Source: Clytia hemisphaerica
Taxonomy: Eukaryota > Cnidaria > Hydrozoa > Leptothecata > Clytiidae
Length of the DNA stretch: 64,000 nt
Assembly: GCA_902728285.1 (NCBI GenBank)
Contig: CACVBU010000535.1
Coordinates: 186,001-250,000 of the forward strand
Direction: 5' to 3'
The translations under genes and the position numbers were made by a program. Shown in pieces: positions 9,723 through 20,315 of the stretch. The first letter of the stretch is position 1; each line of letters starts with the position of its first letter. Under the pieces are notes generated by a model. That model searched no databases. It was not told the DNA's origin and saw only the letters and a list, made by a program, of their open reading frames with translations.

Positions 9723-11370
9723 CTACTACTGACCACTCTCCAGCTACTCTGTACAAGAGCGTATCTCATGTTTATCGCCTCGTAGTATACTCTGTGCGCA
9801 TTGTCTGTTTGATAATAAAATTCCCGTACAGAAACCTCTGCGATGAAGTATGATTTATAAATAGCAACACTTCTCTCATTGTCTCCCCTCTTTCATCAAC
9901 ACTCCATCGCAGCGGTTGGTTTGAAAAATCTCTAATGGGAAAAGATAATGACAATAGACCCTCTACGGCAATGAATTTTGAAATTAGCCGTAGATACTGG
10001 GTCTGTGTACAAACTTAACTGCTTAAAAGCGTATCAATCGCTCCAAATACCTCCTCTCCTTTTAGGATAAAAAAGGTCTCAACTTTCTTTGTATTTTTCT
10101 TAAAATCTTTCAATAAAAACCCTCCTTCTTCCATTTTTATTTTATATGAAAACTCTCAAATTATTCAATAACAACTAAGCTGACATGGAACGTTATTTTG
10201 ACGTCTCTCTGACGTTATTTTGACGTCTGTCTGGTGTTAGCTGGACGTCACAGATATCAGTAAACAAGAGCCACAAAGATGTGGTTAAATATTTCCTCCA
10301 ATAGCTCAGAGCATAGATTGTAGTCGCAGTCGAACCCCACAGATTATCCTAAAGCCCCAACTTAGTAACTTAGATTTATTTAAAAGCCTTTATATTAAGC
10401 AATATCCGATGCAAAACAAAATTTAACCATATTCCTGCTAAAAATTGTCTTTATTTCATAGACATGTTCAGAGATGATATAAGTCTAAAAACTTGTTAAA
10501 AAATTGCATGCAAATGATAACCATTTTGACACAAAGAAAAATGTATTTTATTCAACTAATATTGTTTTTTACCTTCATTAAGGAAATAAAATCTTAGATT
10601 TACAAGTTGATATTATTCTAAGACTCATCTGAGTAAGAAAGTGCCAAAATATTTTGAGACTGTCTACTAAGGGACTAATATGGAAATATGGCAATATGAA
10701 TTTGGGAGATATCGAAATATGTTGTACACATTAGTGAAAAACTTCCTTGTCATCAATATTTTAAACCACCATATTATACCATCCACAAGTAAAAAGTTAC
10801 TTAAAAATGGATCTCCTTCTTTACAGATTTAGATTTCCAGTGCATAACATCTGTTACATTAGTATTCATGTGATAATATACCAAATTGTCAACCTTGAAA
10901 TTGTCACATTTAGTTACAGTATTGCTGAATATTTACAACACTTTCCAGCAAACTTTTTTGTGAAATTTGTGTCTTGATAAACTAAACTCCATGACATTGG
11001 TATCATTGATCATTAAATCACATCTTGGAACAATAGAGTTCCTTGGTTCAATTATTGCAAGAATGTTTATCTTTGTTCATATTCTCATTGTGTGCAACAT
11101 TATCATTACATCATTGCCAGCAAGTTACATTGTATTGTCAGATTTAGAGGTCGTCAAACTTTGTTGAATTTGTAATCCTGGCACCTGAATGTGAAAGGAA
11201 AGAAAAATTCAAAATTTCATAATGGGAAATAATCTCTTTACAGTAATCAATGCCAAATGTGTGGTCATTCGCTGAAATCTCCCAAAAAAAGGCTTTAAAA
11301 GGGTGAGACTCTGCTTGATGGTTTGAGCTATGTTTGCCATGCATATAAACTGAGCCATTAAAGAAGTTTA
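9723..11370. other. intergenic, nothing recognised
   Basis: No coding region or RNA gene recognised. Positions 10190-10250 carry TGACGTTATTTTGACGTCTS-type words repeated about three times (TGACGT half-palindromes), a short degenerate array. Confidence 0.4.
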
Positions 11371-12240
11371 CGGGAACGTACAAAAAGGACCACAGGGTAC
11401 GTACAATAAGGTACACTGGGAACATACAATAAGGTTCACGAGGAACATACAATAAGGTTCACAGGGAATGTACAATAAGGTACAAGGGGAACGTACAATA
11501 AGGTACAAGGGGAACGTACAATAAGGTACAAGGGGAACGTACAATAAGGTACAAGGGGAACATACAATAAGGTACACGAGGAACGTACAATAAGGTACAC
11601 TGGGAACGTACAATAAGGTTCACGGGGAACATACAATAAGGTATACTGGGAACGTACAGTAAGGTTCACGGGGAACATACAATAAGGTATACTGGGAACG
11701 TACAATAAGGTTCACGGGGAACATACAATAAGGTATACTGGGAACGTACAGTAAGGTTCACGGGGAACATACAATAAGGTACACTGGGAATGTACAATAA
11801 GGTTCACGGGGAACATACAATAAGGTACTGGGAACGTGCGGTAAGGTTCACGGGGAACATAATAAGGTATACTGGGAACGTACAGTAAGGTTCACGGGGA
11901 ACATACAATAAGGTATACTGGGAACGTACAGTAAGGTTCACGGGGAACATACAATAAGGTACAAGGGGAACGCACAATAAGGTACACAGGGAACCTACAG
12001 GGAACCTACAATAAGGTATATACACAGGGAACATACAATAAGGTACTGGGGAACGTACAATAATGTATACGGGGAACGGCACAATAAGATACACTGGAAC
12101 AACGTACAATAAGGTACACGGGGAGCGTACAAAAAGGTACCCAGAAACACACAAAAAGGACCAACGGAGAGCGTACAAAAGGTACCTTGAAAGCATTCAA
12201 AAAGGACCATGGGTAGTACAAAAAGGACCACACAAAACGT
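11371..12240 (+). repeat. 23-bp minisatellite, roughly 35 units
   Basis: The unit is GGGAACATACAATAAGGTTC plus AC/G. The word ACAATAAG recurs at 11403, 11426, 11449 and 11472, exactly 23 bp apart, and continues with few indels to about 12120. Variants alternate between GGTACA and GGTTCAC. The last 120 bp drift to ACAAAAAGGACC units, and stray units recur at about 12410-12440. Because 23 is not a multiple of three, the minus strand is open in several frames. The resulting Tyr/Leu/Cys-rich translations are by-products of the repeat and not genes. Confidence 0.9.
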
Positions 12241-12805
12241 ACCAGGACCATGCCGACGCACCGGACTTAACGAACACCGGACTTATTTTGTCCGGTGTAG
12301 CGAAAGGATACTTTTTGCCACCGGACAAATACAACAGATAGTACCGTGCGTCGACAGGGTCCTAACGTACCAAAGGATCCCAGAGAGCGCACACAAAAGA
12401 TACAAGGGAGGGGAGCATACAAAAAGGTACAGTAAACAGGGAGTAAAAGCATCTATTATGATCTAGTTTTCTTTTTAGCATCTGGCATCAAGGCTACAAA
12501 TGGGGCACTGAGAAGAGTGCAAGCTTTTCCAAGTTTTGACCATTAATATCTAGACAATATATACATGATGGAAATCAGAAAGAAATTTATGCTCACCTTC
12601 TTCTCAAGTCAAGATAGGAATGGATTGGATTTCCATGTGTTTCAGCTTCTTTCTCCACCCTTCTTCTTCTCCTTATGGGAAATATAAATTCAGCACACAC
12701 GAGAGAAACTCAGGCAGTCTTCTGAGCTTTACACACAATCATTTGTTTTATGAAAAGCTGGTAAAAACCCCTGCCATATTTTGATAGAAAGGATACTATT
12801 TTCTT
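12241..12805. other. minisatellite edge and intergenic sequence
   Basis: Scattered decayed minisatellite units (AAAAAGGTAC words) reach about 12440. At 12257-12325 the word CACCGGAC (and its reverse GTCCGGTG) occurs several times and can form short hairpins. Nothing else recognised. Confidence 0.4.
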
Positions 12806-12816
12806 CCCCGCTAAAG

Positions 12817-13356
12817 GAAGATGATAAAAATTGACCGTCAGTCGAACATGGTTTTTTTTCCTATTTACGATTTTGTGTTTCCGGGGGTTTTGTTGTTTCG
12901 AATTGATTAACTAACAGTTAGGTAGGGTCAGGGTTGCTAGTAACGGCTTGTCACTGTGCCGGGTGCATACTCGGCGCCTTGGGCCCCGCAGGGTTGCTAG
13001 TAACGGCTCGAATTTCAGTCAGGTTAAAAAAGGGGCAATTTTACCCATATTATAATAACATTACCCCCGTCTTTTTAGTCATTCTATAAGTATTTACAAA
13101 TTGTGTGTTTTGCTGTGCGAGTGTGGCTCAACGGATAGCGCGCTGGGTTTCTGATCAGAGACTCTTTCATTTGGTGGGTTCGAATCCCGGTCGGGTCGAT
13201 ATTTGGAGAAAGTTTGAAATATCAAATTCATAGAAAAGTTAGTAGAAATCGGAAAACAAGTCTCAGAAAGTCAGAAAATAGAAAAGGAGATAGAGAGATA
13301 GGAAGTAGAAAAACAGAAGAGTGATGTTCGATTGACGGTCAATTTCTATCACCTTC
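12817..13356. mobile_element. Mutator-like MITE with 11-bp TSD
   Basis: Terminal inverted repeats of about 33 bp: the left begins GAAGATGATAAAAATTGACC and the right, reversed, GAAGGTGATAGAAATTGACC. CCCCGCTAAAG flanks it on both sides (12806-12816 and 13357-13367), an 11-bp direct duplication typical of Mutator-like insertion. Inside, GGGTTGCTAGTAACGGCT occurs twice (about 12937 and 12989), and a tRNA-like segment lies at 13117-13199. There is no transposase, so it is non-autonomous. Confidence 0.75.
13117..13199 (+). tRNA. tRNA-like relic inside the MITE
   Basis: It has an A-box match TGGCTCAACGG, a GATC-containing loop in the anticodon position and a perfect B box GGTTCGAATCC. The anticodon loop comes out at six bases with the best stem, the acceptor arms do not pair well and the T stem has mismatches. 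It is therefore a tRNA-derived pseudogene or SINE head and not a working tRNA. Confidence 0.5.
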
Positions 13357-13367
13357 CCCCGCTAAAG

Positions 13368-14254
13368 CTTCGCGACGATTTTTAGTCACGTGACTGAAGA
13401 GCCTAGTCATAATGTGCAGCACGAATAAAGAAAACATTAACATCGAAAATGGAAGAAAAGACGGAAAAAGGCCGTTTTAACAAATATTCCCCTATAGTAG
13501 GGAAATATTTAATAAAAAGCTCTAAGATAAAAATCTCTAAGGAGCAATTTTCCTGGGGGCAAATTTCTCGGGGCTATTTTCTTGCAATAGCTAGCTTAGT
13601 TGCGGGTAAATGATCTGAGAGTTTTTGAATGTTAAATTACATAATACCAACTTTCCGAATCAACGCATATAATGTCTACAAGCAGTCAAGAACTTTTAAT
13701 TTTGTCCTCTTTTTGCATGCTCGAGTTGTAGAGAGTCTCTACTTTCAATAACAAATGTGTTACCAACTGACAAAGATTGCATCTTTTATACTAAACATGT
13801 AAACATGAATAGACGCATGATTCAAAATTTCATTGCCAAGAAAAGTGACAAATATGATGAAATATTTTCTTTAAAACCTAGATTAATGGATTTCATTTAT
13901 AGTGATCTCAGCAAATTTAAAGAGATTATATGGTTAAATATGACGTACATTTCAAAGAAATAAAGTTCAATTTTGAAAAAAGGAAAATTTTCATTCAAAC
14001 ATTGGTGTAGTCTAATTCATATTTGACATAACTATACGTCAACGCAACTTTTTTCTTTGTCTAGACTAATTACTTGGAATTGCTGACAAAATGCTAACTT
14101 CATTATGATTTCCCTTACATACACTTATAGTCGTTTTTTTATATAGGGAACATGTTTATAAGGAACTTGGGGCTGAAAATGGTTCGAAAAATAAGGAATT
14201 GCTAAGGCAATGCTCAGGCTCATAATAAAAAATCAAGTTGAGGAACAGTAAACC
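13368..14254. other. intergenic, one short orphan frame
   Basis: The frame at 13757-13963 (68 residues) has no recognisable domain and is AT-driven. A CACGTG E-box occurs in TAGTCACGTGACT at about 13384. No other feature was recognised. Confidence 0.35.
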
Positions 14255-14585
14255 AGTAAAGGGTTGGGGACACGAGAAGTTTTTTTCGCGTTATGGTGCA
14301 ATGAAACATGCTCCATCCCACCAACCTGAAACGCTTTCTCGTGTCTCCACCACATCTTTCTTTCGACCAATAAAAGTGAAATCTAACTTTTTTTTCTCTG
14401 GGACAAGAGAGCAAAATTAATTCGAATCATTTTTTCTTCATTGTCCCTGGGACAAAATCAGCGTGTCTTTTGGGTATTTTCCACACTTTTTGTCCCATGA
14501 AACAAAAAAAGAAACCATCGGACACACACTTTTTTCTTGTGTTGTTGGGATAGAGCATGTTGCATTGCACCATGAACATATAAAC
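14255..14585. mobile_element. MITE with GGTGCAATG terminal repeats
   Basis: The left arm has GGTGCAATGAAACATGCTCC and then ATCCCACCAAC. The right arm has its mirror (TGTTGGGATAGAGCATG, TTGCATTGCACC). The interior includes GGGACAAAATCAGCGTGTC and TTTTTGTCCCA. A second copy lies in reverse orientation at 62528-62745. No coding capacity. Confidence 0.65.
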
Positions 14586-15293
14586 GACTGGGACATCTAT
14601 CTTTTATTGTCTCTTTGAAGCGAGCTTCGTTACCGGCTGTATTTCAAAATTGGTATGAAAAATCCGACAATATTCCGTCATGATTTTATTTCTTTGAATT
14701 ATTTAGGTAAAAAGATTGATAGAGTATGAACATTACTCCTAATTCACAAAAAGATTATTCTCGATAAAGTTTGCAACACTTTTAACTCTGAAATGCAGAA
14801 TTTCAACTGCGTGTATACTTTTGAATTCCTTTTGTCACTCCAATACTTTTTTATGGCTTGAAAAGAATAGTATGCCAAAGTTTAGAGTCTGCGTCATAAG
14901 AACATCATAATTTGAATTCCATATACTCTCTAAAATTATTCCATACGTTTGGGTCAAAAGTTTGAAATTTTTGAAAAACTGACGATGATTTTGCCTCTGT
15001 TACCTTTGTTATGACATAGATAAAAGACTTTAGAAGAATAGCAGAAGCAGCCGGCGAAGAGATTTTTTAGAAATATGTTGATGCCTAGGAAACCTTTATC
15101 GCACTATTTGTCTCCCTAAACTCATCACTACTTTATGGTTTAATGTGTTCTAAAAATCTAGGAAAAACAGTTTGCACAGATAAACTTGTAAGATTTCTTT
15201 TCTCCACGAAAGATAGATGTGTTCTGAAAATTTCTAGGGTTACTAGGCAACAAGATTGCATAAATTTTCTTTTGATTATACCCCACAGATATC

Positions 15294-15581
15294 TGTAAAA
15301 CCCGAAGGGCTAGATAGGCAGCTTCAAGCTTTCTCCAGCAAAAAAAAGTGAAGCAAAAAATTGACTTTTTAAATTTCGTGCCGATGGATAGGATCTAGCA
15401 TTTTAATTGTTTTCGGAGCGCGAGATCAAAAAAAGTAGGCGGCAAACGCTATTTCACATCTCTCAAACCGGTGAAATTGCATATTTTAGTCACGTGACTT
15501 TGGTAGGAAATCCTTCCAAACCTAGGCTTCACTTTTCGATAAAAGCCGCAAATCTAGCCCTTCGGGCTTTACAGATCTGTG
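15294..15581. mobile_element. hAT-like MITE, CACAGAT ends, 8-bp TSD
   Basis: The left end reads CACAGATATCTGTAAAACCC and the right end, reversed, CACAGATCTGTAAAGCCC. Next inward on both sides is the GAAGGGCTAGAT block. TTATACCC flanks it on both sides (15286-15293 and 15582-15589). Relatives lie at 28308-29181 and 31976-32269. Confidence 0.75.
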
Positions 15582-16956
15582 TTATACCCCTGTCTCCTTA
15601 AAAGATGTGTTCTCGTGAAGCTTTCTACCCAGACAAAAAGACCACGTTTGATTAACTTGATTATACCCCTGTCTCATCAGAACACATCATTATTTCTAGC
15701 TGATTAATTTTCGAAGATCTGATCAGAACACATCAGAAAAAAAGGTCGCCTCGCCGGCTGCTTTCGGAATAGAACAACAGAACAATAGAACAACTATCGA
15801 TTATCGATTCTCTAGATGTAAACCCACCCCTAGGTCATCAATTTAGAGTAGTAATTATTAAAATAGATAAAGCTGCTTCTTTTGCTAGACTTAAATTAAA
15901 GTTTGAGGCAAAAAATATTAAAATTTTAGCTCCCATGTTTACTCAAAATTCCTATATAAACTCTCAAATTGATCATTAGTCATGTTTGTTTAAATAAAGT
16001 CAAGTCTAAACAAGTAGGAATACGTTAAGAATATTTCACCCTCAATTTTGGCAATTTCTTAAGAATATTTGACCCTCATCCAAAAAACACTATTCTCATG
16101 GAAAAAAGCTTGTATCTTGCTTATTATTACTCAGAGATGTTGATTTAATGGCTTTAACAATTTACGCAAACGCAGTTTTTAAAGAAGAGGCTATAATAAA
16201 TAAATGGCAAAAATAATGGCAGTCCGCAAATTTTGATACATCTCTGTTGACAAAAAGGAAAGATTAAAAGTAATTGGAAAGATAGGGTTAGCTAAAAATT
16301 GTTTTCAACAAAGCTCTAAAGCAATTTTTTTTTCATATATTCATAGTATATTCTTAAAATATCAATGAAATAATCAATGAATGAGACAAAATAAAAAGAT
16401 TAAATTCATGACATATGCGTAAATAAGATTGTGTAAAGTCTGTCTCAAAATAATTTGCAGCTGAGACAAAAATGGCTGTAACTTTTGATAGAATTCGATT
16501 CAAGTTGCGATTTTGTGCTCGTTGAAAAGATATTTGTCAGTGGAATATTATCAAGCAAAAAAAAATTGAAAAAAACATAAAATGAAAATGAAAAATGAAG
16601 AAAAAAAAAATAAACTTCTTGTAGAAATGTGGTATAACTACCATTTTAACAGGAGTGATTTTTCAATCTTAGATCATCATCATCACACCACCCAGAAAAT
16701 TGCCAAAAATTATCAAAACTCGACCCAGTCAGATAGACATCTTGAAAATCAGTAAATTTAAGACCCTGTCAGATATCTTCAGAGCCTAAAAACGGGAACC
16801 TGCCAGCGGCACGTCCCCGTACCCAATTTTGCCTAAGTGTCCCCCCTCCCGGGGAGAGGTAATCAGCCTTACGCATGTCATGAACAGGGACCATTATATT
16901 GTTAGTCTTGAAATAAAGAATAAAACGAGACCTAACAAAAGTTTCTTCTTAAAAAA
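15582..16956. other. intergenic with repeat fragments
   Basis: Positions 16350-16440 repeat the block at 6010-6110. Positions 16680-16860 are a remnant of the G-run MITE family (CGACCCAGTCAGAT, GGCACGTCCCCGTACCCAAT, ending CCCCCCTCCCGGGGA). No gene recognised. TTATACCCCTGTCTC occurs at 15582 and again near 15661. Confidence 0.45.
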
Positions 16957-17997
16957 TTATAAATGGGTGACATAATCTTCATATTGTTTTTTGGTCCAGT
17001 TATCCGTATGGGATTTACCTTTCACTGCTGATGTCAAACCTTCGTATTTTGCAGGCATCAATCGCATGGAAATTGTTGGTTTGTGGCTGCTCCCCATCTC
17101 ACCTACGAAACACATATCTCCCAAACAAGCTTTAACTGATCGAATAGTGCGATAGTATTCGTGGCGATCCATGGCAACTCTGGGAATGTCTGTCGATTCC
17201 CTTGATTCATCGCTCAACGAGTCAAGATAACGATTAACAACATCGACGTATTCTAAGCGGATATGATAGAGATCATTGCCATGCATTTTGCCACAAGCAC
17301 TTTTGTCGAGCTCACAAATAGAGACAGTGAGATAGTTGGAGAAGAAATCTTGGTTGTATGGGACTGAATACATAAACATGACACGATATTTACCATTAAC
17401 TCTGAATGGGCAGAAGATTTGAGTTCCTGTAGCTGAGTGACCAGTTTTATGTGATGCAAAGGCTTCTTTATATCCAGGGCTGATTGATCGCATTGGTTTA
17501 TTCACTGTTCCACCCATCACATCACAACCATTACGTTCTAGATGCATTGCCCATTTAGAGTAATTCTCTATTGATCCAGCAGCTGCAACACTATAACCTG
17601 GTGCCATCATTGCGCTAACAGTAGTTCCAGCAAGGGAAGTACCAGTTGAGATTGCAGAGCTGATCATTGCTGTGGTGAACGCAGATACCGGCTCCACAAC
17701 ACGTTTCCCAGCTTTCTCCGAGGCTGATTCAACTTCATTTTCGTTTTCACCTTCGTCTTCTGGTATTGGATTTTGAATGTCAGCGTTTACAGGAACGTTG
17801 TAAGGACTAGCCTGTGAAGTAGCAACGTTGGTCAATTGTTGGAAGTTGTTGTTGTCTTCTGATTCTGGAGGAGATCCCTTCAAATGTTCATCTTCAGTGG
17901 TTGGTAGGTCAGCTTTCTTCTTATGATGTTTGGGTTTACCAAGAACATTTGTGGCTAAAAGTAGCCCAAAAATCACGACGGTACAGAACAATTTCAT
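16957..17997 (-). CDS. secreted actinoporin-like (pore-forming cytolysin family) protein
   Basis: A single exon of 346 residues. A signal peptide covers about 1-20 and is followed by a basic patch (HHKKK) and a Glu/Asn-rich pro-region. The pro-region ends at a dibasic K98-R99, as in actinoporin precursors. Residues 104-140 are small and hydrophobic, suited to an N-terminal membrane helix. The C-terminal half resembles the anemone-cytotoxin fold: a Ser/Thr turn (about 187-192), hydrophobic strands, the SVPY motif at 211-214 and an aromatic FFSNY at 218-222, followed by a cationic segment. Known members bind sphingomyelin membranes and oligomerise into pores in venom, digestion or defence. Differences from typical members: six cysteines in the domain (158, 196, 228, 235, 291, 296), where classical ones have none, Phe/Leu in place of the Trp-rich lipid site, and a mature form of about 247 residues where about 175-180 is usual. 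It may not be cytolytic. The family call rests on motif order only. Confidence 0.6.
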   Translation of the reverse strand: MKLFCTVVIFGLLLATNVLGKPKHHKKKADLPTTEDEHLKGSPPESEDNNNFQQLTNVATSQASPYNVPVNADIQNPIPEDEGENENEVESASEKAGKRVVEPVSAFTTAMISSAISTGTSLAGTTVSAMMAPGYSVAAAGSIENYSKWAMHLERNGCDVMGGTVNKPMRSISPGYKEAFASHKTGHSATGTQIFCPFRVNGKYRVMFMYSVPYNQDFFSNYLTVSICELDKSACGKMHGNDLYHIRLEYVDVVNRYLDSLSDESRESTDIPRVAMDRHEYYRTIRSVKACLGDMCFVGEMGSSHKPTISMRLMPAKYEGLTSAVKGKSHTDNWTKKQYEDYVTHL

Positions 17998-18144
17998 TAT
18001 GATACAGTTCCTTCAGCTTCTTTGTTCGTCTGTTTATTATTTCCAGAAAAATTATTATAATTATACTCCTCGCTTAATACCTGCTGTCTTTAGTGTCAAG
18101 AAGAAATTTTTTGCAAAATCTCAAACAAATAATACATTTTAATG

Positions 18145-18150
18145 TTTATA
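18145..18150 (-). promoter_or_regulatory. possible TATA box for the actinoporin-like gene
   Basis: TATAAA on the minus strand (within CTCTTTATAAAC), about 150 nt upstream of the start codon at 17997. It is one of several AT-rich candidates here. Confidence 0.3.
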
Positions 18151-18419
18151 AAGAGCTAATGAAACGATTTAAGCCAATCAGCGAAAGGTTTATTGAAAAG
18201 TTCAATTTGCCAGTAGCACTGGTATAATCATTCATGCGCTCAGCAAATAACATTTTTATGAAATGATCTCATTTGAGCAAAACCAGGAAATTATTCTGTG
18301 TTTGCGTCTCTAAAGAATTGTTGAGGAGCTTGAAATAAATTGAAGTCACAAATAAATGAAATCATAAAACAAACAAAACACTTTGTAACATACAGAAGAA
18401 AATTTCAAGTGCGCTTTTT

Positions 18420-18670
18420 TAAGTACAAGTTTTTTTATAAGAGCATCCATATTTCTTGAAGACTTTGGATGTTCTTCAGATTTTCGAGTTTTAAGCCCAG
18501 CATATAGCCCAGCATGTTCTTATGTTCTCGTTCTTATTTTACCGTTTTATTAAGAACTGTGATGTTTTAGAGTCTGCAAAGCCTAAAATTGTACTGAGCT
18601 TGTTCTTAATATATTTTGACCATCGAAGCCTTTTGTTCTTATATAATTTGTTCTCATGAAAAAAAAATAT
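18420..18670. mobile_element. MITE of the TTTTTATAAGAACAT family, copy 1
   Basis: The left end TTTTTTTATAAGAGCATCC and the right end TTGTTCTTATATAATTTG then TTCTCATGAAAAAAAA mirror each other. The interior has GAGTTTTAAGCCCA, TTTAGAGTCTG and TTTTGACCATCGAAGCCT, shared with the copies near 30580, 45905, 50143 and 63334. Confidence 0.6.
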
Positions 18671-18953
18671 GTATGATGTGCTCATCTCTCACGTTGTGCA
18701 TATGATAGATTCGATGGATTGAAGACAGAGACACTGTTTGAGAGCTTGCAGTGAATCAAAACATTATGGTGAACAATCTAAACTAAATCTTTTTGTACTT
18801 TTCCTGTTTAACAAACAACGCATGGTTATTGAAGAACATACTAGAGAATCTTCTGTAATCTTGTGTTTCAGCATTAAATACCCCTCTCCCCCTTTCCAGT
18901 TATGTTTCTATGTCCATGTGAGAGTTTGAAGACTTCCCTGAAATATGAATTGG

Positions 18954-19105
18954 TACCGTGAAAAGCACAGGTCAAAATCATATATTGACGCGGTGCCGAT
19001 GAATCGAGATTCTATTCATCGCGCAATCAACGAAGACAAAAGTAACCATGACGACCATCCAAGATCTTGGATGAGATTCAAAGTTGATATTTTTATTTCC
19101 GTTGT
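18954..19105 (+). repeat. 152-bp repeat of unknown nature, copy 1
   Basis: It is equal in length to 39152-39303 and, by eye, identical at about nine positions in ten. The exact core GAGATTCTATTCATCGCGCA is followed by a long run of matches to CAAGATCTTGGATGAG. It is open in one frame here, but the second copy carries changes that do not look codon-aware. No terminal inverted repeat, tail or target duplication was found, so it fits neither a MITE nor a plain SINE. Confidence 0.7.
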
Positions 19106-19341
19106 TGAAAAAAATATCATCAATGCTTTTTAAAAAGAGTCAGTGATAGAGGTTAACATATTTTGAAATGTTTTCAATGAGCCTCGGGGCTATTAATACC
19201 GAATAACCTTCCAAATCATGTTATTACTAATATTTACCTCTATCAAACGTATTGCCCACGCAAGCTCGGTCAATATTTTACGGTATTGCCCTCATAAATA
19301 GTTAGTATAGGATTAGTATAGAAAATGGCTCTTCTTACTAT

Positions 19342-20315
19342 TAATACAATAATGACCGGTTAGTGAGGGCTGTACTGAGAAATATTGCCCGAGGTCAAGT
19401 AACGACCGAGCTTGCGAGGTTGTTGCGTTGACCGAGGGCAATATTTTCAGTACAGCCCGAAAAAAACCGGTCATTATTGTATTTGTTAACCGTTTCCTTC
19501 AGCTTCGATTGATTATGCGCTTTATCCAGGAAAAATAGCGAAATAAAGCAGAAAAAACAAGCGAAAAGAGATAAAAAATTGCTATAATTTCTGACGTCAG
19601 AAATAAAAAATGAGAGAAATGATGTCAACGCATTGTTCATTTTCCTTTGAAAAAGTGACGTCACAATGAATTTTCCTAACGACGGGCAACTCTGGATAAT
19701 GTAGGCCCGTCGTCATGGGAAAAGAACCAATTGCATTGCGCAAAAAGTCGTGTAGCCCGCTTCGAAAAAGTAACCGGTTAACAATATACAATAATGACCG
19801 GTTACTGAGGGTTATACTGAGAAATGTTGTCCGAGGTCGTTGCGTTGACCGAGGGCAATATTTCTCATTGTTAACCGGTTACTTTTTCGAAGCGGGCTAC
19901 TCGACTTTTTGCGCAATGCAATTGGTTCTTTTCGCATGACGACGGGCCTACATTGTCCAGAGTTGCCCGTCGTTAGGAAAATTCATTGTGACGTCACTTT
20001 TTCAAAGGAAAATGAACAATGCGTTGACATCATTTCTCTCATTTTTTATTTCTGACGTCAGAAATTATAACAATTCTTTATGTCTTTTCGCTTGTTTTTT
20101 TTCTCTTTATTTCGCTATTTTTCCTGGATAAAGCGCTAAAAATCAATCGAAGCTGGAGGAAACGGTTAACAAATACAATAATGACCGGTTTCTTTCGGGC
20201 TGTACTGAAAATATTGCCCTCGGTCGACGCAACAACCTCGCAAGCTCGGTCGTTACTTGACCTCGGGCAATATTTCTCAGTACAGCCCTCACTAACCAGT
20301 CATTATTGTATTAGT
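19342..20315. mobile_element. 0.97-kb palindromic foldback element
   Basis: Left arm 19342-19785, spacer 19786-19866, right arm 19867-20315. The arms are near-perfect inverted copies of each other, sharing for example AATGACCGGTTAGTGAGGGC, CTGACGTCAGAAAT and CCTAACGACGGGCAACTCTG. The spacer is itself partly palindromic (GAGAAATGTTG...CAATATTTCTC). TGACGTCA and AACCGGTT palindromes occur within the arms. No transposase frame is present, and the open frames within it are read from both arms. Confidence 0.85.

Noticed and set aside
11144..12341. Several overlapping open frames rich in Tyr, Leu, Cys and Val on the minus strand
   Set aside because: They are translations of the 23-bp minisatellite in shifting frames. 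No start context, splice sites or non-repeat domain.
13117..13199. Functional tRNA gene
   Set aside because: Good A and B boxes, but a six-base anticodon loop, poor acceptor pairing and location inside a MITE.
13757..13963. 68-residue frame as a small gene
   Set aside because: AT-driven composition, no domain, no partner exon or poly(A) signal that singles it out.
18945..19133. Coding exon in the 152-bp repeat (62 residues)
   Set aside because: The second copy at 39152 has substitutions that change residues and shows no exon structure. No domain recognised.
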